A DNA stretch of 41,861 bases, from the IMG/VR virus record IMGVR_UViG_3300047564_005879, positions 1 to 41,861 of that record. One strand, given 5' to 3'. The position numbers and the translations under genes were made by a program. Below are positions 1-7,292 of the stretch, in pieces. Source of the stretch: a virus. How positions within the stretch are numbered: the first letter of the stretch is position 1; each line of letters starts with the position of its first letter. A model generated the notes under the pieces. That model did no database searches and was not told where the DNA came from. It saw only the letters and a list, made by a program, of their open reading frames with translations.

Positions 1-588
1 GGTAAAAATAGAATCTTATTTGAAAAAACTGCATCTATTATACCAGAAGACTTAAGAACTCGGACTTTTGTCTCAACTGATGATGATCTTATCAAAGATT
101 TAGCATCTAAATTTAATTTTAATATTCATCATAGAGATGAGTCAATTGCACGTGATGAAACATCAATTAAAGATGTTGCAGTTGATTTTATTAAGACTCA
201 AAATGAATTTGATACTACCATAATGCTTTATTTGACTTATCCAGAGAGGCAGTGGAGTGACGTTGTGAGAGCTATAAAGTTCATAGAAGAGAACTCAGGT
301 AGATCCTTGCTTTGTAAGAAAAATGTGAAGACACACCCATATCTTACTTTTCTTAGTAGGGGTGACGTTCACGGTGATCTTCTTGTAAATCATGAACTAT
401 ATAGACGTCAAGAATATCCGGAATGTTTTGAAGTTAGTCACTTTATAAGCATCTTTCAAGATAAAGAATTGAAATTCTTGAACTCTCAGTTGTATAATAA
501 GGATACAATCTTTATGCAAATTGACGATAAAATTGATGTTGATACACTAGGAGATCTTAAAAATTATGAGTACAAAAATAATTGCTGA
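1..588 (+). CDS. Acylneuraminate cytidylyltransferase-like protein (NeuA family), 5' end missing
   Basis: The frame is open from base 1, so the gene begins upstream and only its last 195 residues are present. It resembles CMP-sialic acid synthetases, which couple CTP to a nonulosonic acid. Visible family features are the FVSTDDDLI segment near residue 24, the downstream HHRDESIARDETSIKDV stretch (family pattern of R-x-x-x-x-A followed by acidic/Ser residues and a conserved Asp), and a C-terminal IDVDTLGDL motif like the usual D-I-D-T-x-x-D-L. The P-loop-like nucleotide site at the N-terminus lies outside the window. The stop overlaps the following NeuB-like gene by 23 bases, so the pair is probably translationally coupled. 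The exact sugar (sialic, legionaminic, pseudaminic) cannot be read from the sequence. Confidence 0.72.
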   Translation, partial: GKNRILFEKTASIIPEDLRTRTFVSTDDDLIKDLASKFNFNIHHRDESIARDETSIKDVAVDFIKTQNEFDTTIMLYLTYPERQWSDVVRAIKFIEENSGRSLLCKKNVKTHPYLTFLSRGDVHGDLLVNHELYRRQEYPECFEVSHFISIFQDKELKFLNSQLYNKDTIFMQIDDKIDVDTLGDLKNYEYKNNC

Positions 589-1381
589 AATTGGTATAAA
601 CCATAACGGTGATATTAATCTTGCTAAAAAAATAATTACAGCAGCTTATGTAGCTGGATGCGATTATGTTAAATTTCAAAAAAGAACACCAGAGCTTTGT
701 GTTCCTGATGCACAAAAAAGCAAGATAAGATCTACACCTTGGGGTGATATGACTTATCTCGAGTATAAGAAAAAAATTGAATTTAATAAAGAAGATTATG
801 AAGAAATAGACAAATTCTGCAATACTTTAGGAATAAATTGGTTCGCATCAGCATGGGATATACCATCTCTTGATTTTCTTAGAGAGTTTTCAAATATGGT
901 GAAAATTCCATCTGCGCTGATTACAAATGATGAACTTATTAGATCGGCGCGTAGTAAATTTGATTTACTTCTCATCTCAACGGGAATGAGTACAGAAGAA
1001 GAAATTGAACATGCAGTTAAAATTTGTAATCCTGATGTTATCTTCCACACTAATTCTAGCTATCCAAGCAATATAAGTGATCTTAATTTAAATTACATTA
1101 CACATTTAAAGAAAAAGTTTAATAAGACAGTAGGGTATAGCGGCCACGAGTTCGGTCTCGTAACAACATTTGCTACAATACCTCTTGGCGCAGAGTGGAT
1201 TGAACGTCATGTTACACTTGATAGAAATCTATGGGGATCTGATCAAAAATCGTCTGTCGAGCCAACTGGATTAATAAAGCTTGTAAAGGGTATACGTGAC
1301 ATAGAAGCTTCACTAGGGCATGCGGGACCAAGAAAAGTTCAGGGTGCCGAGCTAGAGAAAAAATCATCTCTTAGAGGATAA
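566..1381 (+). CDS. N-acetylneuraminate synthase-like protein (NeuB family), short form
   Basis: This 271-residue protein matches the catalytic TIM barrel of the NeuB family, which condenses phosphoenolpyruvate with an amino sugar to make a nonulosonic acid. Recognisable motifs are IAEIGINHNGD at the N-terminus (metal/PEP-binding region), DYVKFQK, LLISTGMSTEEEI, HTNSSYPS, VGYSGHEFG with the catalytic-region His, and ERHVTLDR near residue 213. Typical family members are about 340-350 residues and end in a SAF (antifreeze-like) domain that closes the active site. Here the protein stops just after the barrel (..ELEKKSSLRG), so that domain is absent. The start ATG at 566 lies inside the preceding gene, with TAGGAG at 548-553 as an unusually distant ribosome site. 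It works with the upstream cytidylyltransferase. Confidence 0.82.
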   Translation: MSTKIIAEIGINHNGDINLAKKIITAAYVAGCDYVKFQKRTPELCVPDAQKSKIRSTPWGDMTYLEYKKKIEFNKEDYEEIDKFCNTLGINWFASAWDIPSLDFLREFSNMVKIPSALITNDELIRSARSKFDLLLISTGMSTEEEIEHAVKICNPDVIFHTNSSYPSNISDLNLNYITHLKKKFNKTVGYSGHEFGLVTTFATIPLGAEWIERHVTLDRNLWGSDQKSSVEPTGLIKLVKGIRDIEASLGHAGPRKVQGAELEKKSSLRG

Positions 1382-1684
1382 ATGAAAATTTATATTGATA
1401 TTGATGATACAATTTGTAGAACTAGTGGACTAGACTATTCAAATTCAACACCTCTAAAAGAAAGAATTGAAAAAATTAATGATCTTTACAGACAGGGTAA
1501 TACAATAATTTACTGGACAGCAAGAGGGTCAGAGACAGGAATTGATTGGAAAGATATTACGGAAAAACAATTGAATAATTGGGGTGCGCTACACCACAGT
1601 CTTTTATTTAAGAAACCTGCGTACGATCTTTTTATTTGCGATAAGGCAATTAATTCTGAACATTTTTTCTCAAAAAGTGAATAG
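1382..1684 (+). CDS. Small HAD-type phosphatase of a polysaccharide cluster
   Basis: A 100-residue protein with the hallmarks of a minimal haloacid dehalogenase fold: DxDxT motif I at D6-I-D8-D9-T10, motif II threonine in YWTARG (T46), and a KPAYDLFICDKAIN segment (K78, D87) for motifs III/IV. Short HAD proteins of this type are often found beside nucleotide-sugar and capsule genes, where they remove phosphate from sugar phosphates. NeuB products in some pathways are 9-phosphates that need such a phosphatase, which suggests a matching role here, but that is inference. The ATG directly follows the NeuB stop, with AGAGGA at 1373-1378 as ribosome site. There is no cap domain, so the substrate is probably small. 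Confidence 0.65.
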   Translation: MKIYIDIDDTICRTSGLDYSNSTPLKERIEKINDLYRQGNTIIYWTARGSETGIDWKDITEKQLNNWGALHHSLLFKKPAYDLFICDKAINSEHFFSKSE

Positions 1685-1687
1685 CAC

Positions 1688-2644
1688 ATGAGCATAGCAG
1701 TAATTGGTCAAGGATTTGTAGGAGGAAGTCTCACAACAGTCTTTGCAGAGCGTGGGCTTGATGTCTATGCTTACGATAAGTCTGGAAGATATGTAAAGGG
1801 TTCGTTGCCTAGTCACGGTGACCTTGCTGCTGGTTATCCCAACTCTGTTAAAGCGTTGGTCCTAGATAATGAAGAGAACGGAACACCTGACTTCTCGAAC
1901 ATATACTTTGTTTGTCTGCCTACACCTATGTTTGAGGACGGCTCTGCCGATCTTAGTATTGTAGAGAGTGTTCTTGAAGAACTAGCGTCTGTTCCAGGCG
2001 AAAGGATTGCTGTAGTTAAATCTACGGTTCCACCTGGCACTACGGAGAATTGGAATAAAAAATTTGGTTCTCGCGGGCTACACGTTATCTTCAACCCAGA
2101 ATTTCTTACAGAAGCAAATTCACTTGAAGACATGCGTAACCAAAATCGAATCATTCTAGGCGGTCCGCGGCCTTACATTAATAAAGTAAAACAGGTCTTT
2201 CAAGAAGCATTTCCAAATGTACCTATTGTAAAAACAGGCTCAACAACGGCAGAGATGGTGAAGTATGTAACAAATTGCCACCTTGCTGTGAAGGTATCAT
2301 TTGCTAATGAAGTTTCACAAATTTGTGAAGCACTTGACAAGGATGGTTTCAACATTGATTATGATAAGGTCGTGGAGTATGCCAAGTTCGACCGTCGCCT
2401 CGGAGACACACACTGGTCAGTTCCAGGTCCTGTCCCTACTCACGATGGTCGGTACGTGAGGGGATTCGGAGGTCACTGTTTCCCGAAGGACATCAACGCA
2501 TTGATGAGTGTTGCCCGGCAATATGGTGTTGAACCCAAAGTGATGCAGGCTGCGTGGGATAAGAACTTAGAGGTTCGAGGTCATGATGATCGTGACTGGG
2601 AGAAGCAAGTTGGTCGAGCTGTGTCTAAGAAGAATAAATCTTAG
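1688..2644 (+). CDS. UDP-glucose/GDP-mannose dehydrogenase family protein, short form
   Basis: A 318-residue NAD-dependent sugar-nucleotide dehydrogenase, the family that oxidises the C6 alcohol of UDP- or GDP-sugars to a uronic acid. It shows the Rossmann glycine motif GQGFVGGS (7-14), VVKSTVPPGTT (109-119), the NPEFLTEA segment with E142, the central-domain K192 and N196, and GGHCFPKD with the nucleophilic Cys264. Most family members run to about 390-450 residues with a third, UDP-binding domain after this Cys; here only about 50 residues follow, so that domain is missing or reduced. The ribosome site is weak. It closes the nucleotide-sugar block and would supply an acidic sugar donor to the downstream glycosyltransferases. 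Confidence 0.8.
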   Translation: MSIAVIGQGFVGGSLTTVFAERGLDVYAYDKSGRYVKGSLPSHGDLAAGYPNSVKALVLDNEENGTPDFSNIYFVCLPTPMFEDGSADLSIVESVLEELASVPGERIAVVKSTVPPGTTENWNKKFGSRGLHVIFNPEFLTEANSLEDMRNQNRIILGGPRPYINKVKQVFQEAFPNVPIVKTGSTTAEMVKYVTNCHLAVKVSFANEVSQICEALDKDGFNIDYDKVVEYAKFDRRLGDTHWSVPGPVPTHDGRYVRGFGGHCFPKDINALMSVARQYGVEPKVMQAAWDKNLEVRGHDDRDWEKQVGRAVSKKNKS

Positions 2645-2660
2645 AAAAGATTACTAAGAT
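2638..2660 (+). promoter_or_regulatory. Hairpin spanning stop codon, just before GTG start at 2667
   Basis: A perfect 7-bp inverted repeat, ATCTTAG at 2638-2644 and CTAAGAT at 2654-2660, with a 9-base loop. The left arm contains the dehydrogenase stop codon. Six bases separate the hairpin from the GTG start of the nuclease gene, and no Shine-Dalgarno sequence is present in that interval. No T-run follows, so it is not a factor-independent terminator. Confidence 0.5.
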
Positions 2661-2666
2661 AGATAA

Positions 2667-3482
2667 GTGACTACGTTCCCAACTGGCAAACCACACGTAT
2701 CCTACTCTGAAGTCAAGACATGGAAGGAGTGCCCATGGCGACACAAGCTTGTCTATATTGACAAGATTGACATGTTCAAGCCTAGCCCAAATATTGACTT
2801 TGGAACCATCGTCCACGCTGAACTTGAGGATTATCTAGAGCATAGAACTTTCAACCTTGACCGCATGCGCGATGCCATCACTACGACATGGCAGCAGAAG
2901 AGTTTTGAGAAGCCAGAAAACTGGATCAAAGAAGCCGAGCAGATCCTATCTGAGATCCCGCAGTTTCTCGATGATACATTTCCTGATTGGCAGTTCATGG
3001 CGTCAGAGCATGAACTCTACGAAGAGATACCAGGGTCTGATGTCAAGTTTAAGGGTTTCGTTGACGCGATGTTTCGAGCAAAGAACTCGCGCGGTAAAGA
3101 GATACTCTGGATCGCTGACTGGAAGACGACATCTGCCCGCGGTTGGACAACACAGAAGAAGCAGGATTTCATCTACCAGGCACAGATTGCACTCTACAAG
3201 TACTTCTGCTCAAGGAAGTTTGAGCTGGATGCAAAAGAGATCAAGTGCGGATTTGTTCTACTAAAGCGTGGTGCAAAGCCTGGCAAGGCATGCGAGCTTG
3301 TCGAGGTGTCTGTGGGCCCAAAGGCGTTCGAGAAAGCAACCAAAATGGTCAATTCTATGATCGCAGGCGTCAAGGCAAACAAGCCGATCAAGAATAGGAT
3401 GTCTTGCACTTACTGTGATTACAAAAATACTGAGCATTGCAGTGGCTCAAGTGAGTTTGCAGCGTTTACCTCTTATAAATAG
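2667..3482 (+). CDS. PD-(D/E)XK nuclease with Cas4/AddB-like cysteine cluster
   Basis: A 271-residue RecB-family nuclease. The active site is readable: H50 in GTIVHAEL, D133 in KGFVDAMF, D151-W-K153 in IADWKTT, and the downstream YQAQIALY motif (Q171). Four cysteines, C22 near the N-terminus and C247, C250, C258 near the C-terminus, follow the one-plus-three arrangement that holds a 4Fe-4S cluster in Cas4, AddB and related exonucleases. The enzyme probably degrades or trims DNA ends during phage recombination or host DNA breakdown. The start is GTG. GC content is visibly higher than in the sugar genes upstream: the 60 bases from 3061 have 30 G+C against 20 in the 60 from 601. It is a DNA enzyme placed between carbohydrate genes, so its position says little about its role. 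Confidence 0.78.
   Translation: MTTFPTGKPHVSYSEVKTWKECPWRHKLVYIDKIDMFKPSPNIDFGTIVHAELEDYLEHRTFNLDRMRDAITTTWQQKSFEKPENWIKEAEQILSEIPQFLDDTFPDWQFMASEHELYEEIPGSDVKFKGFVDAMFRAKNSRGKEILWIADWKTTSARGWTTQKKQDFIYQAQIALYKYFCSRKFELDAKEIKCGFVLLKRGAKPGKACELVEVSVGPKAFEKATKMVNSMIAGVKANKPIKNRMSCTYCDYKNTEHCSGSSEFAAFTSYK
3474..3481 (+). promoter_or_regulatory. T4-type late promoter core TATAAATA
   Basis: A perfect TATAAATA overlapping the stop codon of the nuclease gene, 24 bases before the glycosyltransferase start at 3506. T4 late promoters consist of just this -10 element, recognised by gp55, and this window encodes a gp55-like sigma factor at 6193. By T4 spacing, transcription would begin near 3487. It is the only perfect + strand copy I noticed. 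Confidence 0.6.
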
Positions 3483-3505
3483 GTGGTTATTATTGAAATA
3501 ACCAC
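3483..3505 (+). promoter_or_regulatory. 9-bp hairpin abutting the ATG at 3506
   Basis: A perfect inverted repeat, GTGGTTATT at 3483-3491 and AATAACCAC at 3497-3505, with loop ATTGA. The right arm ends at the base before the ATG. The only Shine-Dalgarno-like bases (AGGTGG, 3481-3486) are mostly inside the left arm, so the structure would hide them. No T-run follows. A late transcript starting near 3487 would lack half of the left arm and could not form it. Confidence 0.6.
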
Positions 3506-4750
3506 ATGCAGAAGAAAAAAATCATTGTCCTATCGGATCATGCGCTCTCAACATCTGGCGTAGGCACGCAGACACGACACTTGCTCAACGGTCTTGTTAA
3601 GAAGGGTGAGTGGACGTTTAGACAGTTCGGTGCAGCCATGAAGCACAGCGATTATCGAACTATTGTCGTGAATGAAGATCTCATTATCAAGCCAATTGAT
3701 GGTTTTGGTAATAGAGATCTTATTCGTGTTACACTCGCAACTGAAAAGCCAGATGCTATTCTGATCTTCACAGATCCACGTTTTTTCATCTGGCTTTTTG
3801 AGATGGAAGATGAAGTCCATCAAATGTGTCCAATATTGTGGTGGCACGTATGGGACAACCATCCATACCCAAAGTTTAATGACGTGTTGTATCAATCGAC
3901 AGACTTGATCAACTGTCATTCTTATATGACGTATGAGATGGTTAAAGAGCACTTTCCTGATCGAACACACTTTGTCCCGCATGCAATCCCAAATGATATG
4001 TTCTTCCCATTAAGTGAGTTAGAACGAACAAATTACAAGCGAAACTTGTTAGGCCCCAATAGGCTCGATCATTTTGTAGGCATATGGATCAATAGAAATG
4101 CTCGCCGCAAGCGCCCATCAGACGTTCTTCATGCTTGGAAGTTATTGTTAGATAGCATGGAAAAGAACGATGGTCATAGAAAGGCGACACTTATCATGCA
4201 CACAGATCCTCTCGATCAGGAAGGACCAAATCTATTTGCCGTTGCTGAAGAGCTAAACATTACAGATAATGTCTTTTTCTCTAAAGATCGAATTGAATTT
4301 GACAAGATAAATGTTCTTTACAATATTGCTGACGTATGCATCAATATTTCTTATGCTGAGGGATTCGGGCTAGGAACACTAGAGGCAATGCAGGCAGGCA
4401 CGCCTATTGCAGCTGTAAAGACAGGTGGTCTTACACGTCAAGTTGTTGATCATCGCGATGGAACAGCAAATGGTATTGCTTTACCAGTTGAATGCAAGAC
4501 TCTAGTAGGATCGCAGTTGGTGCCATACATTTATGAAGATTATGTCACTGTTGAGACAACAGCAGAGGGCTTGTACAGTCTGTTTAAGATGACAACAGAT
4601 GAAAAGCGTATTCTAAGGGAAAAGGTTAGAAACTACGCTCTAACAGAATTTTCATACCAGAAGACGATTGATGACTGGCACGACACAATGAAAGAGACAA
4701 TTGAAAACTGGAAGAAACGTCATAGCCAATGGGAGATCAAGGAGATATGA
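3506..4750 (+). CDS. GT-B glycosyltransferase (GT4-like, family 1)
   Basis: A 414-residue retaining glycosyltransferase of the GT-B fold. The N-terminal domain starts with a beta strand and the glycine-rich STSGVGTQTRHLL loop (15-27), typical for acceptor/diphosphate contact. The C-terminal domain carries the E-x7-E motif, E285-GFGLGTL-E293, followed by MQAGTPIAAV and GGLTRQVVD, which bind the nucleotide-sugar donor. It likely adds a sugar to a glycan or, less likely, to phage DNA or protein. A perfect late promoter core and a start-codon hairpin lie directly upstream. Its stop overlaps the next glycosyltransferase start as ATGA, so the two are coupled. Confidence 0.78.
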   Translation: MQKKKIIVLSDHALSTSGVGTQTRHLLNGLVKKGEWTFRQFGAAMKHSDYRTIVVNEDLIIKPIDGFGNRDLIRVTLATEKPDAILIFTDPRFFIWLFEMEDEVHQMCPILWWHVWDNHPYPKFNDVLYQSTDLINCHSYMTYEMVKEHFPDRTHFVPHAIPNDMFFPLSELERTNYKRNLLGPNRLDHFVGIWINRNARRKRPSDVLHAWKLLLDSMEKNDGHRKATLIMHTDPLDQEGPNLFAVAEELNITDNVFFSKDRIEFDKINVLYNIADVCINISYAEGFGLGTLEAMQAGTPIAAVKTGGLTRQVVDHRDGTANGIALPVECKTLVGSQLVPYIYEDYVTVETTAEGLYSLFKMTTDEKRILREKVRNYALTEFSYQKTIDDWHDTMKETIENWKKRHSQWEIKEI

Positions 4751-5907
4751 AACGTGTAGTTGTTAGAGCACCCCTTCTGAGTATCTCTGGCTATGGTGAG
4801 CACTCCCGCCAAATTTTCCAGTGGGCAAAGTCAATTGAAACGTGGTCTGTCCAAACACAAGTTCTCAACTGGGGTAACACGTCATGGCACATCAACCCAG
4901 ACAATGAGAATGGCATAGTTGATCAGATTATGAAATCATCAACCAATCAATCTAGTGGTTTTGATATCTCGATACAGGTGCAACTTCCTAATGAGTGGGA
5001 TCCGACGCTTGGTAAATTCAACATTGGTGTGACAGCTGCAGTTGAAACAGACAGGTGCAATCCAGAGTGGGTAGACGCTGTGAATAAGATGTCTGTTGTA
5101 ATTGTTCCAACAGAACACGTAAAGAAGACTCTGCAGACATCAGGCAATGTCACAACACCTATTCATGTCATTGGAGAATGGTACATGCCTGAAATTGATC
5201 AAGTGAAGGATAAATTTCAGCTACCCCTGAGTACAACGTTCAACTTTTTAATTGTATCACAGATGACTTCTAGTAATTCTCTTGATGACAGAAAGAACAT
5301 ACACGATACACTACGATGGCTGTTTGATGTCTTCAAGGACGACAAGGATGTAGGAATTATCCTTAAGACCAACATGGGACGTGGAACAAAGATAGATAGG
5401 AAGATCACATTTGACAACATTGAAAAGTTTGTTGCTCAAAATAGGAAAGGAAAATATCCACGCGTTCACATGATTCATGGCAACCTAACTTCTGAAGAGA
5501 TGGCTGGTCTTTATAGAAACCCTACTATTAAAGGTTTAATTAGTTTGACCAGAGGTGAGGGATTCGGGCTACCAATTCTTGAAGCATCAGCGTCTAGCGT
5601 CCCAGTAGTTGTGACTAATTGGTCCGGTCATCTTGATTTTCTAAAGCAGGGCAAGTATGTGGGAGTTGATTATACGCTAGTTGATATCCCACAGACGCGT
5701 GTCGATGGAAAGATCTTTGTTGCAGGGACAAAGTGGGCTCAACCTAACGAAGCAGACTTTAAGAAGCGCATTGTGAAGTTTAGATCTAGTCCTCTTGTAC
5801 CCAAGGAGTGGGCACAAGATCTTTCTGATAAGTGCCAGAAGACATTCTCAAGAGAGGCGATACTTAAGAAATATGCATCTTTGACTGATGCACTAGATCT
5901 GAGGTGA
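4747..5907 (+). CDS. Second GT-B glycosyltransferase
   Basis: A 386-residue protein when started at ATG 4747, which has AAGGAGAT just before it and overlaps the upstream stop as ATGA; an in-frame ATG at 4729 lacks such a site. The N-terminal SISGYGEHSRQIF segment and the C-terminal E271-GFGLPIL-E279 motif with ASSVPVVVTNWSGH identify a GT4-like retaining glycosyltransferase. It is not a recent duplicate of its neighbour: the middle regions differ and only the E-x7-E area is clearly alike. The pair probably adds successive sugars to one acceptor. Donor and acceptor are unknown; the upstream dehydrogenase and sialate-type genes are candidate suppliers of donor. Confidence 0.76.
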   Translation: MKRVVVRAPLLSISGYGEHSRQIFQWAKSIETWSVQTQVLNWGNTSWHINPDNENGIVDQIMKSSTNQSSGFDISIQVQLPNEWDPTLGKFNIGVTAAVETDRCNPEWVDAVNKMSVVIVPTEHVKKTLQTSGNVTTPIHVIGEWYMPEIDQVKDKFQLPLSTTFNFLIVSQMTSSNSLDDRKNIHDTLRWLFDVFKDDKDVGIILKTNMGRGTKIDRKITFDNIEKFVAQNRKGKYPRVHMIHGNLTSEEMAGLYRNPTIKGLISLTRGEGFGLPILEASASSVPVVVTNWSGHLDFLKQGKYVGVDYTLVDIPQTRVDGKIFVAGTKWAQPNEADFKKRIVKFRSSPLVPKEWAQDLSDKCQKTFSREAILKKYASLTDALDLR

Positions 5908-5909
5908 GC

Positions 5910-6218
5910 ATGTTGATAGCACTCACAGCTCTGTTGATCATTCTTGTGGTGACGCTAAGCGTCTCACTTTATTACAACTACAAATTTGGTCGCATCATTA
6001 TTGAAGTAGAAGACACAGTTGAAGATTCACTAGATCTTCTAGATAAGAATTACGAAAAACTATCAAAGATCCTCGAGATACCTGTCTTCTTCGACTCAGT
6101 TGAAGTTAGGCAGGTGATAGCAGAGATAGACGATGCACGAGGAACTATCTTAAAAATTGCAAACGCTCTAACAAAGAGTGTTGGGAGCGAAGATGGCGCA
6201 CAAGAAAAAGACAGTTAA
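5910..6218 (+). CDS. Small membrane-anchored protein, unknown function
   Basis: About 102 residues. The N-terminus is one hydrophobic segment (MLIALTALLIILVVTLSVS, about 19-22 residues) with few charges before it, then a Tyr-rich border (LYYNYKFG) and a charged helical region likely to sit in the cytoplasm or along the membrane. The chosen ATG at 5910 has GAGGTG at 5901-5906; an in-frame GTG at 5904 is the alternative and adds two residues. The 3' end overlaps the sigma factor gene by 26 bases. I recognise no family. A membrane helix plus coiled region would fit a host-takeover or lysis-control protein, but nothing in the sequence decides this. Confidence 0.6.
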   Translation: MLIALTALLIILVVTLSVSLYYNYKFGRIIIEVEDTVEDSLDLLDKNYEKLSKILEIPVFFDSVEVRQVIAEIDDARGTILKIANALTKSVGSEDGAQEKDS

Positions 6219-6921
6219 GTCATCTTCAGGCACCGGCATGAAGATGTATTTTCATGCTGGAACACATGATGCAATAGTTAAGTTTCAGAGTGAGTCTAAT
6301 GACCTCACAAGAGAAGAAATATACGTCCAAGAGATCCTACCAGCATTTGACAAGCTTGTTGAGAACCTAATCTTTATACAGGGCTTCAATGTTAATCACG
6401 GAAACTTTGACGATCTAAAGTCTGACTGCATCACTTTTCTATTTGAAACTCTTAAGAAGTTTGATGCCTCACGCGGCACAAAGGCATTCAGTTACTTCAA
6501 CGTTGTAGCCAAGAATTGGCTTATTGTCAAGAGTAGGCAGCGTGCAAAAGCTGCAAAGCGGATGTGCAGCATCGACGACAAGGACGCAATCAACGAGATT
6601 GAGCTTATTGACCTAGAGAACTACTCGGTCGATCAGAATCAAGATTCAAAGATGATCAAGGAAGAGACGACATTAAGCATCTTCGCACTACTTGAAGACA
6701 TACGATGTGATATGACGTGTGATAATGAGATTAGGTGCATTGAAGCGATTAAGAAGATCTTTGATGAGATTGACGATGTTGAGATCTTGAATAAGCGCGC
6801 AATCTTTGTCTATGTTCGTGACATCACAGGACTTACACCTAAACAGCTATCTATTGCAATGTCTGGAATCCGAAAGCGATACAAAGATCTCATGCTGACA
6901 GGTGAGTATGATATTTTCTAA
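6193..6921 (+). CDS. 55: Late-transcription sigma factor (T4 gp55-like)
   Basis: A 242-residue protein starting at ATG 6193, with GGAGCG upstream; the frame is open from GTG 6178, but that start has no ribosome site. The middle, from DDLKSDCITFLFETLKKFD through RGTKAFSYFNVVAKNWL, matches sigma region 2 as found in gp55 (helical core, aromatic residues that melt the -10, then a basic segment VKSRQRAKAAKR). There is no region 4, as in gp55, which reads only TATAAATA. The last residues, GEYDIF, form an acidic-hydrophobic tail like the sliding-clamp binding tails of T4 late-transcription proteins and polymerase. It would turn on the structural genes that follow. A perfect late core lies at 3474. 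Confidence 0.75.
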   Translation: MAHKKKTVKSSSGTGMKMYFHAGTHDAIVKFQSESNDLTREEIYVQEILPAFDKLVENLIFIQGFNVNHGNFDDLKSDCITFLFETLKKFDASRGTKAFSYFNVVAKNWLIVKSRQRAKAAKRMCSIDDKDAINEIELIDLENYSVDQNQDSKMIKEETTLSIFALLEDIRCDMTCDNEIRCIEAIKKIFDEIDDVEILNKRAIFVYVRDITGLTPKQLSIAMSGIRKRYKDLMLTGEYDIF

Positions 6922-6932
6922 TAGGAGCTAAA

Positions 6933-7292
6933 ATGGCAGATGTGACAAAGGCAATGGATGTGCTAGATGAGAAAGAGAAGAAGATTAAGCAGTTTTCTGA
7001 TATTCTTGACACACTCACATCAACAGAAGATAAGAAGAAGCTCCTCTGGAAAGAAATCTATGAGAACGCCGTTAATGACCGAGAGAATGCAGGCATCTTA
7101 TTTACAGATGCACTTATGCAAGTGAAAGGAAATACTGCCAACCACAATATTCTCGGTCCTGTTGTTACTAAGTACATTGAGAGAATGTCACGTGCTAACG
7201 ACCAGATCCTTAAGCTTGCAGAGCTCATTGCGCAAGAGGAGAGTAAGGAGATGAGCATGGATGCAATCTACGACAAGATCGGCGAGGACTAA
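6933..7292 (+). CDS. Small helical protein next to late sigma factor, unknown
   Basis: A 119-residue, strongly charged, almost wholly helical protein with a good ribosome site (TAGGAG before ATG 6933). The N-terminal half (DEKEKKIKQFSDILDTL..) looks like a coiled coil; the second half has a conserved-looking GPVVTKYIERMSRANDQIL helix. Its place between the gp55-like gene and the baseplate genes invites comparison with T4 gp33, the late co-activator of similar size (112 residues). T4 gp33 ends in a hydrophobic clamp-binding tail, and this protein ends IYDKIGED, so the match is weak. I leave the function open. Confidence 0.55.
   Translation: MADVTKAMDVLDEKEKKIKQFSDILDTLTSTEDKKKLLWKEIYENAVNDRENAGILFTDALMQVKGNTANHNILGPVVTKYIERMSRANDQILKLAELIAQEESKEMSMDAIYDKIGED

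Noticed and set aside
1661-1679. CATTTTTT/AAAAAGTG hairpin before the dehydrogenase start
   Set aside because: Almost pure A-T pairs with a G-U pair; weak and likely to arise from A/T runs in this AT-rich gene.
2314-2329. 16-base perfect palindrome TTCACAAATTTGTGAA, operator-like
   Set aside because: It is inside the dehydrogenase gene, and palindromes of 16 bases are expected about once in a sequence of this size. The same holds for 23475-23490.
2638-2660. Intergenic hairpins as factor-independent terminators
   Set aside because: None of the gap hairpins (2638, 3483, 9659, 33640, 34619) is followed by a T-run, and genes continue at once downstream.
6933-7292. Assignment as late co-activator gp33
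   Set aside because: Only size and position agree; the C-terminal hydrophobic clamp-binding tail of gp33 is missing.
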